Positions 29,371-37,102 of a stretch of 64,000 bases of DNA are shown one piece after another. Origin of the DNA: Parasulfuritortus cantonensis (GTDB lineage Bacteria > Pseudomonadota > Gammaproteobacteria > Burkholderiales > Thiobacillaceae). The stretch spans positions 1 through 64,000 of the forward strand of contig NZ_SJZB01000029.1 of the NCBI RefSeq assembly GCF_004337445.1, given 5' to 3'. The notes beneath the pieces are model-generated. The model was not told where the DNA came from. It worked only from the letters and a program-made list of their open reading frames with translations, and made no database searches. Within the stretch, counting starts at the first letter, position 1; the number at the start of each line of letters is the position of its first letter. Position numbers and translations under genes: made by a program.

Positions 29371-29856
29371 ATGGAAGCCATCAAAGCCCTCAAATGGTTA
29401 GCCGCCTGGTTAGCCGCTTTCGCGGCATTGCCTGTCTCGGTAGCTCTAATTGATTACCTCGGAGGGTTTGGAGTTGCAGTCGGCTTCTTGATTACAGCCT
29501 TTGCCATCATCCGTCTCTACGATCTAAGGTCATCTGCTCGCAATCTGCAGGCCATAAATGCCGCTCTCCCAATGTTGGATTGCGTGGTTGGAGGTCGTCG
29601 ATTTGTCGGCACCGAATCCGTAGCGATCGCCACGAGGCGGGTGGATAAACTTGACCGTCCAGGCCCACTAATACTTGAGCAGCTTTGTAGGACTAGAGTT
29701 GGTCAATGGTTCAAGCTGAGTTTCCAGACAGACAATGGGACAGGGTATCCATTTGGGTTGGCTGTGCAGCCAATCAGCGAGAACGAAGCCAAGAATTGGC
29801 TCGAACAGGATCCGGACATCTATCGCCGGTTTTTCGGCGAGCCGGAGATCGCGTAG
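29371..29856 (+). CDS. Small membrane protein of unknown function
   Basis: A 161-aa protein with two N-terminal hydrophobic segments (about 8-28 and 30-50) and a soluble remainder. Base composition is visibly more AT-rich than its neighbours, suggesting later acquisition into the operon. It begins 3 bp after the preceding stop. No family recognised. Confidence 0.55.
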   Translation: MEAIKALKWLAAWLAAFAALPVSVALIDYLGGFGVAVGFLITAFAIIRLYDLRSSARNLQAINAALPMLDCVVGGRRFVGTESVAIATRRVDKLDRPGPLILEQLCRTRVGQWFKLSFQTDNGTGYPFGLAVQPISENEAKNWLEQDPDIYRRFFGEPEIA

Positions 29857-29901
29857 CAATGTCTCCCACGACAAGCAAAGCAGAAAGGGCCGCCTGACAC
29901 C

Positions 29902-31452
29902 ATGACAGGGAGCTCCTCCCGTTCCAAGCGGCGCCTGGATCAGATCCACGAGATCACCCTGCTGCTGGGGCAACGGTGTGTCGCCTATCATCCGCGACTG
30001 GTGCAGCTAACCGGTCGGGTCACAGCCGGATTGATGCTATCCCAGGCAATCTATTGGACGAAGCGGCTGGCAATGACCGAGCCGGCCAGACTGGGTTGGT
30101 TCTGGAAGACGCGCGAGGACTGGCGCAATGAATGCGGGCTGTCCAGACGAGAGCAGGATAGGTCAAGGGTCATCCTGAAGGAGCTTGGGCTCTGGCAAGA
30201 GAAGCGGGTCGGCATGCCGGCCAAGGTATGGTATCGAGTTGACCTGGATACGCTGGGACGCCTCCTGGAGCCCAAGCTGTACACCACGTGGGACTGGCGC
30301 AATGAACGGGCGATCCTGCAACTGCTCGGGCGCGCCCTCCTCTTCTATCGGCCGCTGTCAGACATCACCGGCGCCGCCACCTCGGCGGTGTTGCTCTCCC
30401 ACCTCCTGGGACACGAGCGCGGCCGCATCCGGACCGGAGAGATTTTGTCAGGATGGCAGACATACCGGTTCGACGCCCTACGCCATCAAACCGGCCTGAG
30501 CCGCCACGAACTGGACGGCGCCAGGCTGCACTTGCGCCAGTCGGCCCTGCTCGACGAACGACGCTCGGGCATGCCACCCAAGGTCGAATGGCAGCTCAGG
30601 CTGGATCACCTGATCGGCCTCCTCTCGGCTGGCAACAGCCGACCTGACGCAACCAATGCGGAGCTGCGCCAGCCCGACAACCAGGCTGGAACCCGCATGG
30701 TTGACCAATTTTCCGGAAACGCACCATCCAGTTTGCAGGAAACCTGCAAACTAGTTTGCGGGAATCCTGCAAACATGAATGCAGGAAACCTGCAAACTGA
30801 TTTTCCGGAAACGTACCAACTGGATTTCCGAAATCGTACCAACTGGATTTCCGGAAACGAGCCAACAAGATGGGCGGAAACCGGAAAATCAGATGGGCGG
30901 AAATCGGAAAATCTCTATATCTCTATGACTACAGGTATAGGGAATACAACACAAACACCTCCTCCCCCTACCCCCTCCACGATCTCCAAGCCCGGTGAGG
31001 CCAGCAACGCTTCTGGGGGGAGTTGGTCCGATAATTTGGTCTGGCCGAGAACCTTGCGGCCCGAGGAGCGGTCCTGGGCCATCAAGGTCTTGGCCGACGT
31101 GCCGGAACAAGCCCAGTTGCTTCTGTATGAACTGGCTGGACAGTCCCGCAAGCGGAGCATCGAATCGCCACTGGGCTACATCAACACCCTGGTGAAGGAA
31201 GTCAAGACCGGCCGGTTCGTACCGACTGTTGCCTTGAGGGAACAAGCTCGCCAGCAGCGTGAAGCCGAAGACTCTCAGCTGGCGAGCAATCAGCGCGACG
31301 CCTGGCTCAAGGAACAAGCTCGCCAGCTGAGAACTGCCGACGCCCCGGGAGCGATCACACGCACTGAAGAGGAGGCCCGCAAGCGCCAGGCGGGCTTAGC
31401 GACCTTGCGGGCCTTCATGGCTCAACGCATGGGCCAACGGAGGCCAACATGA
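29902..31452 (+). CDS. Replication-initiator-like protein with duplicated winged-helix domain and internal iterons
   Basis: A 516-aa protein. Two tandem copies of the winged-helix unit are visible: residues about 30-115 (LTGRVTAGLMLSQAIYW, LSRREQDRSRVILKELGLWQEKRVGMPAKVWYRVD) and about 145-245 (ITGAATSAVLLSHLLGHERG, LSRHELDGARLHLRQSALLDERRSGMPPKVEWQLR). This is the WH1-WH2 layout of iteron-binding Rep proteins. Residues about 266-334 are encoded by a 23-bp tandem repeat array and are Asn/Thr-rich, hence presumably a linker. The C-terminus (about 370-516) is helical and charged. It may be the STY4528-type replication protein of genomic islands; that name is not certain. Confidence 0.65.
   Translation: MTGSSSRSKRRLDQIHEITLLLGQRCVAYHPRLVQLTGRVTAGLMLSQAIYWTKRLAMTEPARLGWFWKTREDWRNECGLSRREQDRSRVILKELGLWQEKRVGMPAKVWYRVDLDTLGRLLEPKLYTTWDWRNERAILQLLGRALLFYRPLSDITGAATSAVLLSHLLGHERGRIRTGEILSGWQTYRFDALRHQTGLSRHELDGARLHLRQSALLDERRSGMPPKVEWQLRLDHLIGLLSAGNSRPDATNAELRQPDNQAGTRMVDQFSGNAPSSLQETCKLVCGNPANMNAGNLQTDFPETYQLDFRNRTNWISGNEPTRWAETGKSDGRKSENLYISMTTGIGNTTQTPPPPTPSTISKPGEASNASGGSWSDNLVWPRTLRPEERSWAIKVLADVPEQAQLLLYELAGQSRKRSIESPLGYINTLVKEVKTGRFVPTVALREQARQQREAEDSQLASNQRDAWLKEQARQLRTADAPGAITRTEEEARKRQAGLATLRAFMAQRMGQRRPT
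30698..30904 (+). repeat. Nine tandem 23-bp iteron-like repeats inside the Rep-like gene
   Basis: Nine consecutive units of exactly 23 bp (starts 30698, 30721, 30744, 30767, 30790, 30813, 30836, 30859, 30882), nearly all ending GGAAAC or GAAATC. Units 2-5 contain GTTTGCAGGAAACCTGCAAA-type dyads and units 5-8 share TTTCCGGAAAC or CCAACTGGATTTCC. As 23 is not a multiple of three, the array is maintained at DNA level, not as a protein repeat. Length and position are those of plasmid iterons. Confidence 0.75.
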
Positions 31453-31456
31453 GCAA

Positions 31457-31966
31457 AGGGTTGGACAGGCTGGGAAGCGACGGCAGGGTGTCCAGGGGTT
31501 GGACAGGCTGGGAAGCGACGGCGGGTGTCCAGCTACTGGACAGGCTGGGAAGCGACGGCGGGTGTCCAGCTACTGGACAGGCTGGGAAGCGACGGCGGGT
31601 GTCCAGCTACTGGACAGGCTGGGAAGCGACGGCAGGTGTCCAAGGGTTGGACAGCCAGGGAAGCGACGGCAGGGTGTCCAGACTCTGGACAGTCCGGGAA
31701 GCGACGGCAGGGTGTCCAGCTACTGGACAGGCTGGGAAGCGACGGCGGGTGTCCAGCTACTGGACAGGCTGGGAAGCGACGGCAGGTGTCCAAGGGTTGG
31801 ACAGCCAGGGAAGCGACGGCAGGGTGTCCAGACTCTGGACAGTCCGGGAAGCGACGGCAGGGTGTCCAGACTCTGGACAGTCCGGGAAGCGACGGCAGGT
31901 GTCCAAGGGTTGGACAGCCAGGGAAGCGACGGCAGGGTGTCCAGACTCTGGACAGTCCGGGAAGGA
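31457..31966 (+). repeat. Array of 13 palindromic 37/38-bp repeats
   Basis: Direct repeats starting inside the last codons' neighbourhood of the Rep-like gene, one partial and then 13 units from 31487. Each unit has a dyad TGTCCA-N-loop-N-TGGACA followed by a constant GGGAAGCGACGGC. Three classes occur: TGTCCAGCTACTGGACA then GGCT (A), TGTCCAAGGGTTGGACA then GCCA (B), and TGTCCAGACTCTGGACA then GTCC (C). After a hybrid first unit the order is A A A B C A A B C C B C. The inner base pair changes from G-C to A-T in a compensated manner. Confidence 0.9.
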
Positions 31967-31978
31967 GGTTTGAATTGA

Positions 31979-32230
31979 GTGCATCCAGGCGGGGCGGTCA
32001 GGCCCGGCCGAAGACGGATCGGATGCGGAACACCGCATCAACGCCCGCAATCCGGATTGCGGGGGGCGCTTCTACTTGCCGGCGAGAAGTCAGCCGGTGG
32101 CTCGTCACAGCCTTCTCAACAGGCCATGGTGAGCAAAGGGTGCTGCAAGTTCGATCCGCGACTACCTGGTGGTGCAGCGACCGTGGCAGGTAGTCACCTT
32201 TATGGACTTGGCCGCCCCGCCTGGATGCAC
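31979..32230. other. Structured non-coding segment bounded by a 19-bp inverted repeat
   Basis: A perfect 19-bp inverted repeat, GTGCATCCAGGCGGGGCGG at 31979-31997 and its complement at 32212-32230, encloses 214 bp with several further dyads: GATGCGG aaca CCGCATC (about 32020), CGCAATCCGGATTGCG (about 32045) and ACTACCTG...CAGGTAGT (32161-32194). No coding frame here is convincing. It could be a structured RNA, a transfer-related site or a non-autonomous element. Confidence 0.6.
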
Positions 32231-32297
32231 TCGGTTAAATGGTACATCGGTTTGTTCTGTGCCGATGGCATGCGGTTATTGAGTAAGGAATGACGTT

Positions 32298-33254
32298 ATG
32301 GCTAAACCGAAGTTTGAACCGGAGGAGGCTCGGCGACAGCTCGCCGAGTTCTTGGATGCGGATATGGATGTCCCTACGCACCATCCCCTGCATCCGCTCT
32401 ACCAGCAGCTGTTGGCCTGGGAGGATGCCCAGGAGCAAGCCAAGCGGGACTATGCGGGCAAGCTGGGTGCTGATAAGGGCGTGAACCGCGATGAGGCCAG
32501 GGTGATCCTGTCCATCGGTTCGCTGGACTCCGATGACGATTACATGCTGGTGCATACACGGCAGGCGTATCGTCTGTTCGTCGGCCGGGGCCGGGACCCG
32601 GAGGGCAAGCTCGCACGTATTCCGGGCGCCAAGAATGTCGGCTCGGCCCTACGCAACCTCTGGCAGTTGTCTGGACAGGACAATCCCTATGCCGATTGGA
32701 TGCTGATCCTGGTCGAGTTCGAGATAGACGACCTGATCCAGCAATTGTCCAAGGCAACGGCTGAGGCCCGCACCCAGATTGACGACATGGCGGCGAGTGG
32801 GATGCATCTGTCCATTCTGCGCAGCCGGGATCCGGCCAAGGTGTCGCTAGGCTTCCGGTCGCCATACGGTTTCCTGCTCTCCAAGCTGGTCATGGACTTC
32901 GACATGTATGTGCGGGTGGTCAAGACCTTGACCGGCAGGAATCTGATCAGCGCGGATAAGGAACGCGAAATCCTGAGTGCCAGGCTGAGGCCAATCCGCG
33001 CTTTCTTCGATCGGGCACTACGCAACCAGAACGTACTCCAGGTGCCCGCCTACGCCGCCGTTACCCGTGCGGATGTCGGGCATCCGAAGACGCGGGATAT
33101 ACAAGATCGTGTCAAGGCACTCGCCGAAATCTGGCCTGGGCTACCGGAGGATGTGCTTAGCCGGGCGAAGTTGCCGAGACATGCTAAGCCGTTACGGCGG
33201 GAACCAAAGCGGGAGCGGACGGCTGAGGATACCGAGGCCGCGGATTTGCTGTAG
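32298..33254 (+). CDS. PFL_4669-like integrating conjugative element protein
   Basis: A 318-aa protein resembling the ICE family PFL_4669 (DUF1845/TIGR03761). The recognisable features are the HTRQAYRLFVGRGRDP segment (around residues 90-105) and the following Asn/Trp-rich region (RNLWQLSGQDNPYADWMLI), and the position directly before ssb, as in genomic-island cores. Function is unknown but it accompanies the replication genes of such islands. A GGAATGACGTT leader precedes the ATG. The assignment is from motif memory. Confidence 0.65.
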   Translation: MAKPKFEPEEARRQLAEFLDADMDVPTHHPLHPLYQQLLAWEDAQEQAKRDYAGKLGADKGVNRDEARVILSIGSLDSDDDYMLVHTRQAYRLFVGRGRDPEGKLARIPGAKNVGSALRNLWQLSGQDNPYADWMLILVEFEIDDLIQQLSKATAEARTQIDDMAASGMHLSILRSRDPAKVSLGFRSPYGFLLSKLVMDFDMYVRVVKTLTGRNLISADKEREILSARLRPIRAFFDRALRNQNVLQVPAYAAVTRADVGHPKTRDIQDRVKALAEIWPGLPEDVLSRAKLPRHAKPLRREPKRERTAEDTEAADLL

Positions 33255-33399
33255 CGGGTCTGGTTTTGAAAGGGATAGGCGATGGTTTTCAGGCTTTGGA
33301 TACCGGGGTTGGTGCGGTTACCGACTGGTAGTTCAAAGGGTCTTAAGGGTAAGGGCGCGGGCGCGCGAGCGGCCGAGTCCGTTGAGGTAAGGAACGGAG

Positions 33400-33756
33400 A
33401 TGTCTGAGTTGACCGATGATGAACTGTTCGGCATGGCAAAGGCCGTCATCGAATATGTCGAGGGGCTGATTCCCTTGCCCGTCCCGGATGCGGAAACGGC
33501 CTCATGGGAGGAGCAAAGAGCCTCCATGAGTTACGGGGACTGGTATGAGTACCTGCAAACACTGGCAGTAGATGAAGCCGGCCAACCTGATCGTGACCGG
33601 GTCCTGGCGCTCGAAAGGCGAACCGCTGAACTTTCTACCGCTTTTACAAGGTCAATCGACCGGGCAATTCAAGATCGCCGCAAGTTGATGCGCTTGACCG
33701 TGATCCGGTTCTTCGGTGTCGAGGGTGTCGAAATCAGCCTGGCGAGGCGGGGCTGA
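33400..33756 (+). CDS. Hypothetical acidic protein
   Basis: A 118-aa, mostly helical, acidic protein without signal or membrane segment; no family recognised. The reading frame is preceded by GGAACGGAG at a fair spacing. The C-terminus is overlapped by the convergent small gene at 33734 (23 bp), so one of the two ends may be wrong. Confidence 0.5.
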   Translation: MSELTDDELFGMAKAVIEYVEGLIPLPVPDAETASWEEQRASMSYGDWYEYLQTLAVDEAGQPDRDRVLALERRTAELSTAFTRSIDRAIQDRRKLMRLTVIRFFGVEGVEISLARRG

Positions 33757-33964
33757 TGCTCTTAAGGAAATCCTTGCCGATCCGTTTTCCGATGTCGTCG
33801 GCACGGGCAAGCCAATCGCCAAGATCCTTAAGTGATTCCATGTTGGCTTGCGTGGGGTCGTGTTGTGCCGCACGTAACGCACGGAGATCTGCTGCCATGA
33901 GTGCGAGCGTACCGGCGATGAAATTCAGGGATTCGAGGATCTTGGTTTCGGTACTTGGTTCCAT
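33734..33964 (-). CDS. Small helical protein on the opposite strand
   Basis: A 76-aa predicted helical protein (MEPSTETKILESLNFIAGT...). It is the only gene of this island read leftward between parA and the helicase. A strong ribosome-binding sequence GAAAGGAG lies 8 bp before the ATG on this strand, which is the main argument for a real gene. Its sequence resembles small coiled-coil proteins of phage or plasmid origin. No family recognised. Confidence 0.55.
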   Translation of the reverse strand: MEPSTETKILESLNFIAGTLALMAADLRALRAAQHDPTQANMESLKDLGDWLARADDIGKRIGKDFLKSISPASPG

Positions 33965-34120
33965 GGTGGGACTCCTTTCAAAACGGTTGGTTTATGGCTT
34001 TCGGCTCGGTTTGCGCCGTCCAGATGTGGTTGCAGCCACGGACGGTCGCGTTCCGGGTATCCATTCTAGCCATGGGGGGACTCCCACCGCCCTATTCCGG
34101 CCTGGCTGGAGACCCTGGTG

Positions 34121-34546
34121 ATGGACATGGCGCAGGGTAGCCGAGCGGTGCACGACCTGTCCGAGCTGGTCGGGCTGTGGACAGGCCAACTCGATGGCAA
34201 GACGGTGTTGAAGCGCAGCGGCCGGATGGTCATGGACCTGAACCAGCAACTGGATGAGATCGAACGGGAAATGATGCAGCTGGCTGAGGTTACCCGGGCA
34301 CACAACGGCACGGGCCTGCAGCTGACGCTGCAGCGCCGGGCCACCGGCGCCGTGGCGCTACGTTGGAAGGCTGGCGCGAAAGCTCTGTCGGCCGAGGCCT
34401 TGGCCTCCAGGTTGGACCGGCTGCCGGCCGAGGCTGCCCGATGGTATCGGGATACCGAGGCCTCAGCCCGCTGGCTCAATGCAAGAGAACGCCTGGTGCG
34501 CCATGCGCGCCAGGTGATGCGCGACCTCTACGCGGTGGAGAATTAG
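34121..34546 (+). CDS. DUF3158-like island protein
   Basis: A 141-aa helical protein directly upstream of ssb. The region TGLQLTLQRRATGAVALRWK followed by a long charged helix resembles DUF3158 proteins, which in genomic islands sit at this same place between the PFL_4669 gene and ssb. The ATG at 34121 has GGAG 10 bp upstream; GTG at 34118 is alternative. The role is unknown, probably connected with replication or DNA processing. Confidence 0.5.
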   Translation: MDMAQGSRAVHDLSELVGLWTGQLDGKTVLKRSGRMVMDLNQQLDEIEREMMQLAEVTRAHNGTGLQLTLQRRATGAVALRWKAGAKALSAEALASRLDRLPAEAARWYRDTEASARWLNARERLVRHARQVMRDLYAVEN

Positions 34547-34586
34547 CTGTTGTCTATCGTTTCTAATTACTTGATAGGAGTGTGTT

Positions 34587-34988
34587 ATGGGCAATGAATT
34601 CCGTGGTACTGGCAATCTGGGGGCTGCGCCTGTTCTCAAGATGGTGGCCGTCAAGGGCGAGGATCGCCCCGTGTGCGAACTACGGGTCTTCTTCGACGAG
34701 TACAGCCGCGATGCCAAGGGAGAGATACAGCAGAGCGGCGGTTTCTGGCTGACTGGCTCGGTCTGGGACAGGCGGGCGGAGGCTACCGCGAAACTGCTGC
34801 GCAAAGGCGCCCGGGTGCGCGTGGAAGGCCGTCTGAAGGAAGAAAGCTGGGCGGACAAGGACACCGGCGAGGAGAAGTCGGAATTCCGGTTGGTGATCGA
34901 CGACGTCTTCCTGGCCCTCTCGCGCATCGAATCGGTGACCTTCAAGGAGAAGTCCGGCGCCGGCGAGGCCTCGGATAACCAGGAATAA
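34587..34988 (+). CDS. ssb: Single-stranded DNA-binding protein of the island
   Basis: A 133-aa OB-fold protein. It starts MGNEFRGTGNLGAAPVLK, has the aromatic core GFWLTGSVWDRRAEATAKLLRKGARVRVEGRL and the strand SEFRLVIDDV. The acidic C-terminal tip typical of chromosomal SSB (DDDIPF) is absent, replaced by ASDNQE, as in many mobile-element SSBs. It probably covers ssDNA during transfer or rolling-circle replication. A TAGGAG sequence precedes the ATG. Confidence 0.85.
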   Translation: MGNEFRGTGNLGAAPVLKMVAVKGEDRPVCELRVFFDEYSRDAKGEIQQSGGFWLTGSVWDRRAEATAKLLRKGARVRVEGRLKEESWADKDTGEEKSEFRLVIDDVFLALSRIESVTFKEKSGAGEASDNQE

Positions 34989-35000
34989 GGAGAGACTCAA

Positions 35001-35225
35001 ATGATGATGCGATTTTTGCTGATGCTCTTTTCCTCTACGGGCATTTTGATCTTGGGCGCCTGGGCCATGGCGTCAACCCTTCAGGAAAAGGATCCCATGC
35101 CTGAAGGGACGTTCTCCGCGGTTCTTGCCCAGGATGGGATTTGGATGCTCGGTCTTGCCTGCTTGGCAGTTGGACTCTTGATCCAGCTGACTTGGCGGAT
35201 CCCTTTCAAACTCGATGGCGACTGA
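35001..35225 (+). CDS. Small two-TM membrane protein
   Basis: A 74-aa protein with two hydrophobic segments (about 3-24 and 46-66), probably inner membrane. A strong ribosome-binding sequence AAGGAGAG lies 9 bp upstream. It is 12 bp after ssb and so is in the same operon. Function unknown. Confidence 0.55.
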   Translation: MMMRFLLMLFSSTGILILGAWAMASTLQEKDPMPEGTFSAVLAQDGIWMLGLACLAVGLLIQLTWRIPFKLDGD

Positions 35226-35247
35226 TCTCGCCAGTGGCCGATAGGAC

Positions 35248-35787
35248 ATGACCCAACACTACTTCAACACCGCCACCCCAGACGGCCGGCCTGTGACAGT
35301 GCTGTTGGGCTGGGATCGGCCGCTTGGCCAGTATTTCCTGGTCGTGGAACTGGAGCAGGATGGGGAGGAGGTGAACGACGAATACCTCTACTCCAACCTG
35401 GATGACCCGCAGGCCTGGCGGCAGCCCCTGGAGTATTACCGCAGGAAGCTGGAGCAGCTGGGCATCCAGGTGCCTTCCTCGATGCTCCAGGAGGCGTATT
35501 GGGATCAGGAATTCAACGTTGGTAACCGCCAGGTCTGGCACCGGGCGGATGGTACTTTCGAGGAGAGGGATGATGGCCCTGAAGATATTGAAGTCTTCCT
35601 AAGGCTGGGGCGTCGATATGGTTTCCGTCTTGTGTTTACAAGCGATGTCACGCGCACCAATGAACTCGCGGATATATTTGCGCACGAACTGGCCCGTTCA
35701 GGAGTTGTCCGTATAGAAGAGATAGTGGAAATCTCACGAATCGTAGAGACGAACAGCGTGCCTATGTGCAGCGTTGAATTTGAATGA
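35248..35787 (+). CDS. Conserved island hypothetical protein
   Basis: A 179-aa protein. The first about 110 residues (MTQHYFNTATPDGRPVTVLLGWDRP...FFLVVE-like pattern, then YLYSNLDDPQ) look like a conserved ICE protein that begins with this phrase. The remaining 70 residues (from DGPEDIEVFLRLGRRYGFR) have a more AT-rich codon usage and may be a fused or replaced C-terminus. Function unknown. Confidence 0.6.
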   Translation: MTQHYFNTATPDGRPVTVLLGWDRPLGQYFLVVELEQDGEEVNDEYLYSNLDDPQAWRQPLEYYRRKLEQLGIQVPSSMLQEAYWDQEFNVGNRQVWHRADGTFEERDDGPEDIEVFLRLGRRYGFRLVFTSDVTRTNELADIFAHELARSGVVRIEEIVEISRIVETNSVPMCSVEFE

Positions 35788-35801
35788 TGCAGGAGGTAAC
35801 C

Positions 35802-36014
35802 ATGCTCTCACTGGTGCAGGAACAATCCCAGTTGAACGCGATGGTGATGGACCTGGTGCAGGAAAGCCAGGCCAGCCACTGCCTGGCCGTGGGGTGCTTC
35901 GATCGTTTCAGGGTGACGGCCGTGTGCCGGATCAACGGGGTACGGGTGCAGTTGTTCGAGTCCGGCCAGTTGGTGGATGTGGTCTGGAGCGCCGTGCCGA
36001 AGACGGGCGCCTGA
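35802..36014 (+). CDS. Small hypothetical protein
   Basis: A 70-aa protein starting MLSLVQEQSQ with a perfect AGGAGG 6 bp upstream, which selects this ATG over the one at 35784. It has one predicted beta-rich region (FRVTAVCRINGVRVQLFESGQLVDVVW). No family recognised. Confidence 0.5.
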   Translation: MLSLVQEQSQLNAMVMDLVQESQASHCLAVGCFDRFRVTAVCRINGVRVQLFESGQLVDVVWSAVPKTGA

Positions 36015-36051
36015 GTTATCCACCGTTTTAGTGGGTAACCCTGTGGATAAC
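36015..36051. promoter_or_regulatory. Pair of inverted DnaA-box-like sequences
   Basis: GTTATCCAC at 36015-36023 and TGTGGATAAC at 36042-36051 face each other across 18 bp. The second contains a perfect 9-mer TGTGGATAA (complement TTATCCACA), the first matches 8 of 9. They could bind DnaA; no other boxes were found close by. Confidence 0.45.
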
Positions 36052-36122
36052 GGCGTAATTTCATTGTGCTGTCATGAGTTGGAAAGCTGCCCATCAAAAG
36101 GGCGCGATGAAAGGAGGTCGGC

Positions 36123-36527
36123 ATGATGCTGGCCACTTGTATAGGTTGCGGTTGCGATGATCTGCATGCCTGCTATGACGAGGCGGCCGGCCAGCCCTGC
36201 AGCTGGCTGAAGGTGGACTATGGCGCAGGCCTCGGCGTCTGCTCGGCCTGTCCGGAGCACCTTGCGCGCTGGCAGGCCGGCGATCGCGCGATCGCCGTGC
36301 CGGTCGACCATCTCCATGGCCATCCTGCGAGCGAAGATCTCTGGTGCCTGTGGCCAGACGGCACCATGTGCCAGGTGGATGACCTGGAGGAATACCTAGC
36401 CTTCCTCTCGGATGATTTCGAGCGGGTTCACGTCCTGGAGTACGCGGTGGACGGCTCGCCGATGATGTGGGCTCAACTGCAGGAGGCATCTACCGACGCA
36501 GTGCTTGACAGACGCGCGGATATTTGA
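36123..36527 (+). CDS. Cysteine-rich (putative zinc-binding) hypothetical protein
   Basis: A 134-aa protein with an N-terminal cysteine cluster: CIGCGCDDLHAC, then C-S-W and VCSACPEH, which together could form a zinc site. The C-terminal half is acidic. It starts ATGATG after AAAGGAGG; the start could be either ATG. Such CIGCGCDDLHAC proteins occur on phages and islands; their function is unknown. Confidence 0.6.
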   Translation: MMLATCIGCGCDDLHACYDEAAGQPCSWLKVDYGAGLGVCSACPEHLARWQAGDRAIAVPVDHLHGHPASEDLWCLWPDGTMCQVDDLEEYLAFLSDDFERVHVLEYAVDGSPMMWAQLQEASTDAVLDRRADI

Positions 36528-36669
36528 TTGCATAAAAGCGTTTCTCTGGCCTTCGGGCTCGTTTGATCGCATGTAACGCGATTCGCCCACCGGTGCGTCA
36601 TCTGGTCCCTTTAGCGCGGTCAGCCTTGTAACCGCGCCGGTTCGCAAGAGCCGAGGCAGCATCCTTCTC

Positions 36670-36729
36670 AACCCGTGCGGGGACTTGTCCCCCATCGGGC
36701 AGCCTCCGTGCCCTGTATGGAGGTTCTTA
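36670..36729 (+). ncRNA. Structured leader a (bulged hairpin plus SD-sequestering hairpin)
   Basis: Hairpin 1 at 36672-36698: CCCG..CGGGGAC / GTCCCC..CGGG. Hairpin 2: CCTCC at 36703-36707 can pair with the ribosome binding site GGAGG at 36719-36723, 7 bp before the ATG of the DUF1640-like gene. Member of the twelve-copy leader family. Confidence 0.6.
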
Positions 36730-36984
36730 ATGCAAGCAGCAACAGCACTCTCGATCATCGAGGCTTTCGAAGCGGTCAACATACCGCATGACAAAGCCCG
36801 AGCAGTCGTGGAAGCCCTGGAAAAGGAAATGTTCGACCAATTGGCCACCAAGACCGACCTCGCCTTGATGCAAGCCAGCATCAATGCCAAGTTCGATGTC
36901 CTGAGCCGGGATTTGACCATCCGGCTCGGTGTCATGCTGACGGTTGCCGTCGGCGTCGTGGCCACCCTGGTTCAACTCTTCTAA
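36730..36984 (+). CDS. Coiled-coil/TM protein of DUF1640 type
   Basis: An 84-aa protein with an N-terminal helix, a heptad-rich middle (VVEALEKEMFDQLATKTDLALMQASINAKFDVLSRDLTIRLG) and a C-terminal TM anchor (MLTVAVGVVATLVQLF). This layout is that of the bacterial coiled-coil DUF1640/CCDC90-like proteins common on mobile elements. The ATG at 36730 follows TGGAGG, itself part of leader a. Confidence 0.6.
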   Translation: MQAATALSIIEAFEAVNIPHDKARAVVEALEKEMFDQLATKTDLALMQASINAKFDVLSRDLTIRLGVMLTVAVGVVATLVQLF

Positions 36985-37030
36985 TCGCTGTCGCCGGTTC
37001 GCCGGTTCCATTCGGGTCGCAAGACCCACA

Positions 37031-37102
37031 TCCCTCTGGGGAGGCTTAACTCCCCAGCGCGGGCAGTGGTCTCCCCTTTTTTATTTCATCAAGGAGATCA
37101 CC
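37031..37102 (+). ncRNA. Structured leader b
   Basis: Hairpin 1: CTGGGGAG (37036-37043) with CTCCCCAG (37050-37057), a perfect 8-bp stem flanked by TCCC and GGG. Hairpin 2: GTGGTCTCC (37066-37074) with GGAGATCAC (37093-37101), 9 bp with one G-U, fully covering the ribosome binding site of the DUF3577 gene. Confidence 0.65.

Noticed and set aside
31457-31966. CRISPR array
   Set aside because: The units are contiguous, with no unique spacers of constant length, and no cas genes are nearby.
31449-32193. Three long overlapping forward reading frames across the 37/38-bp array
   Set aside because: The repeat length is not a multiple of three and the same text is read in all frames; the symmetry is at DNA level. 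No ribosome binding site supports translation.
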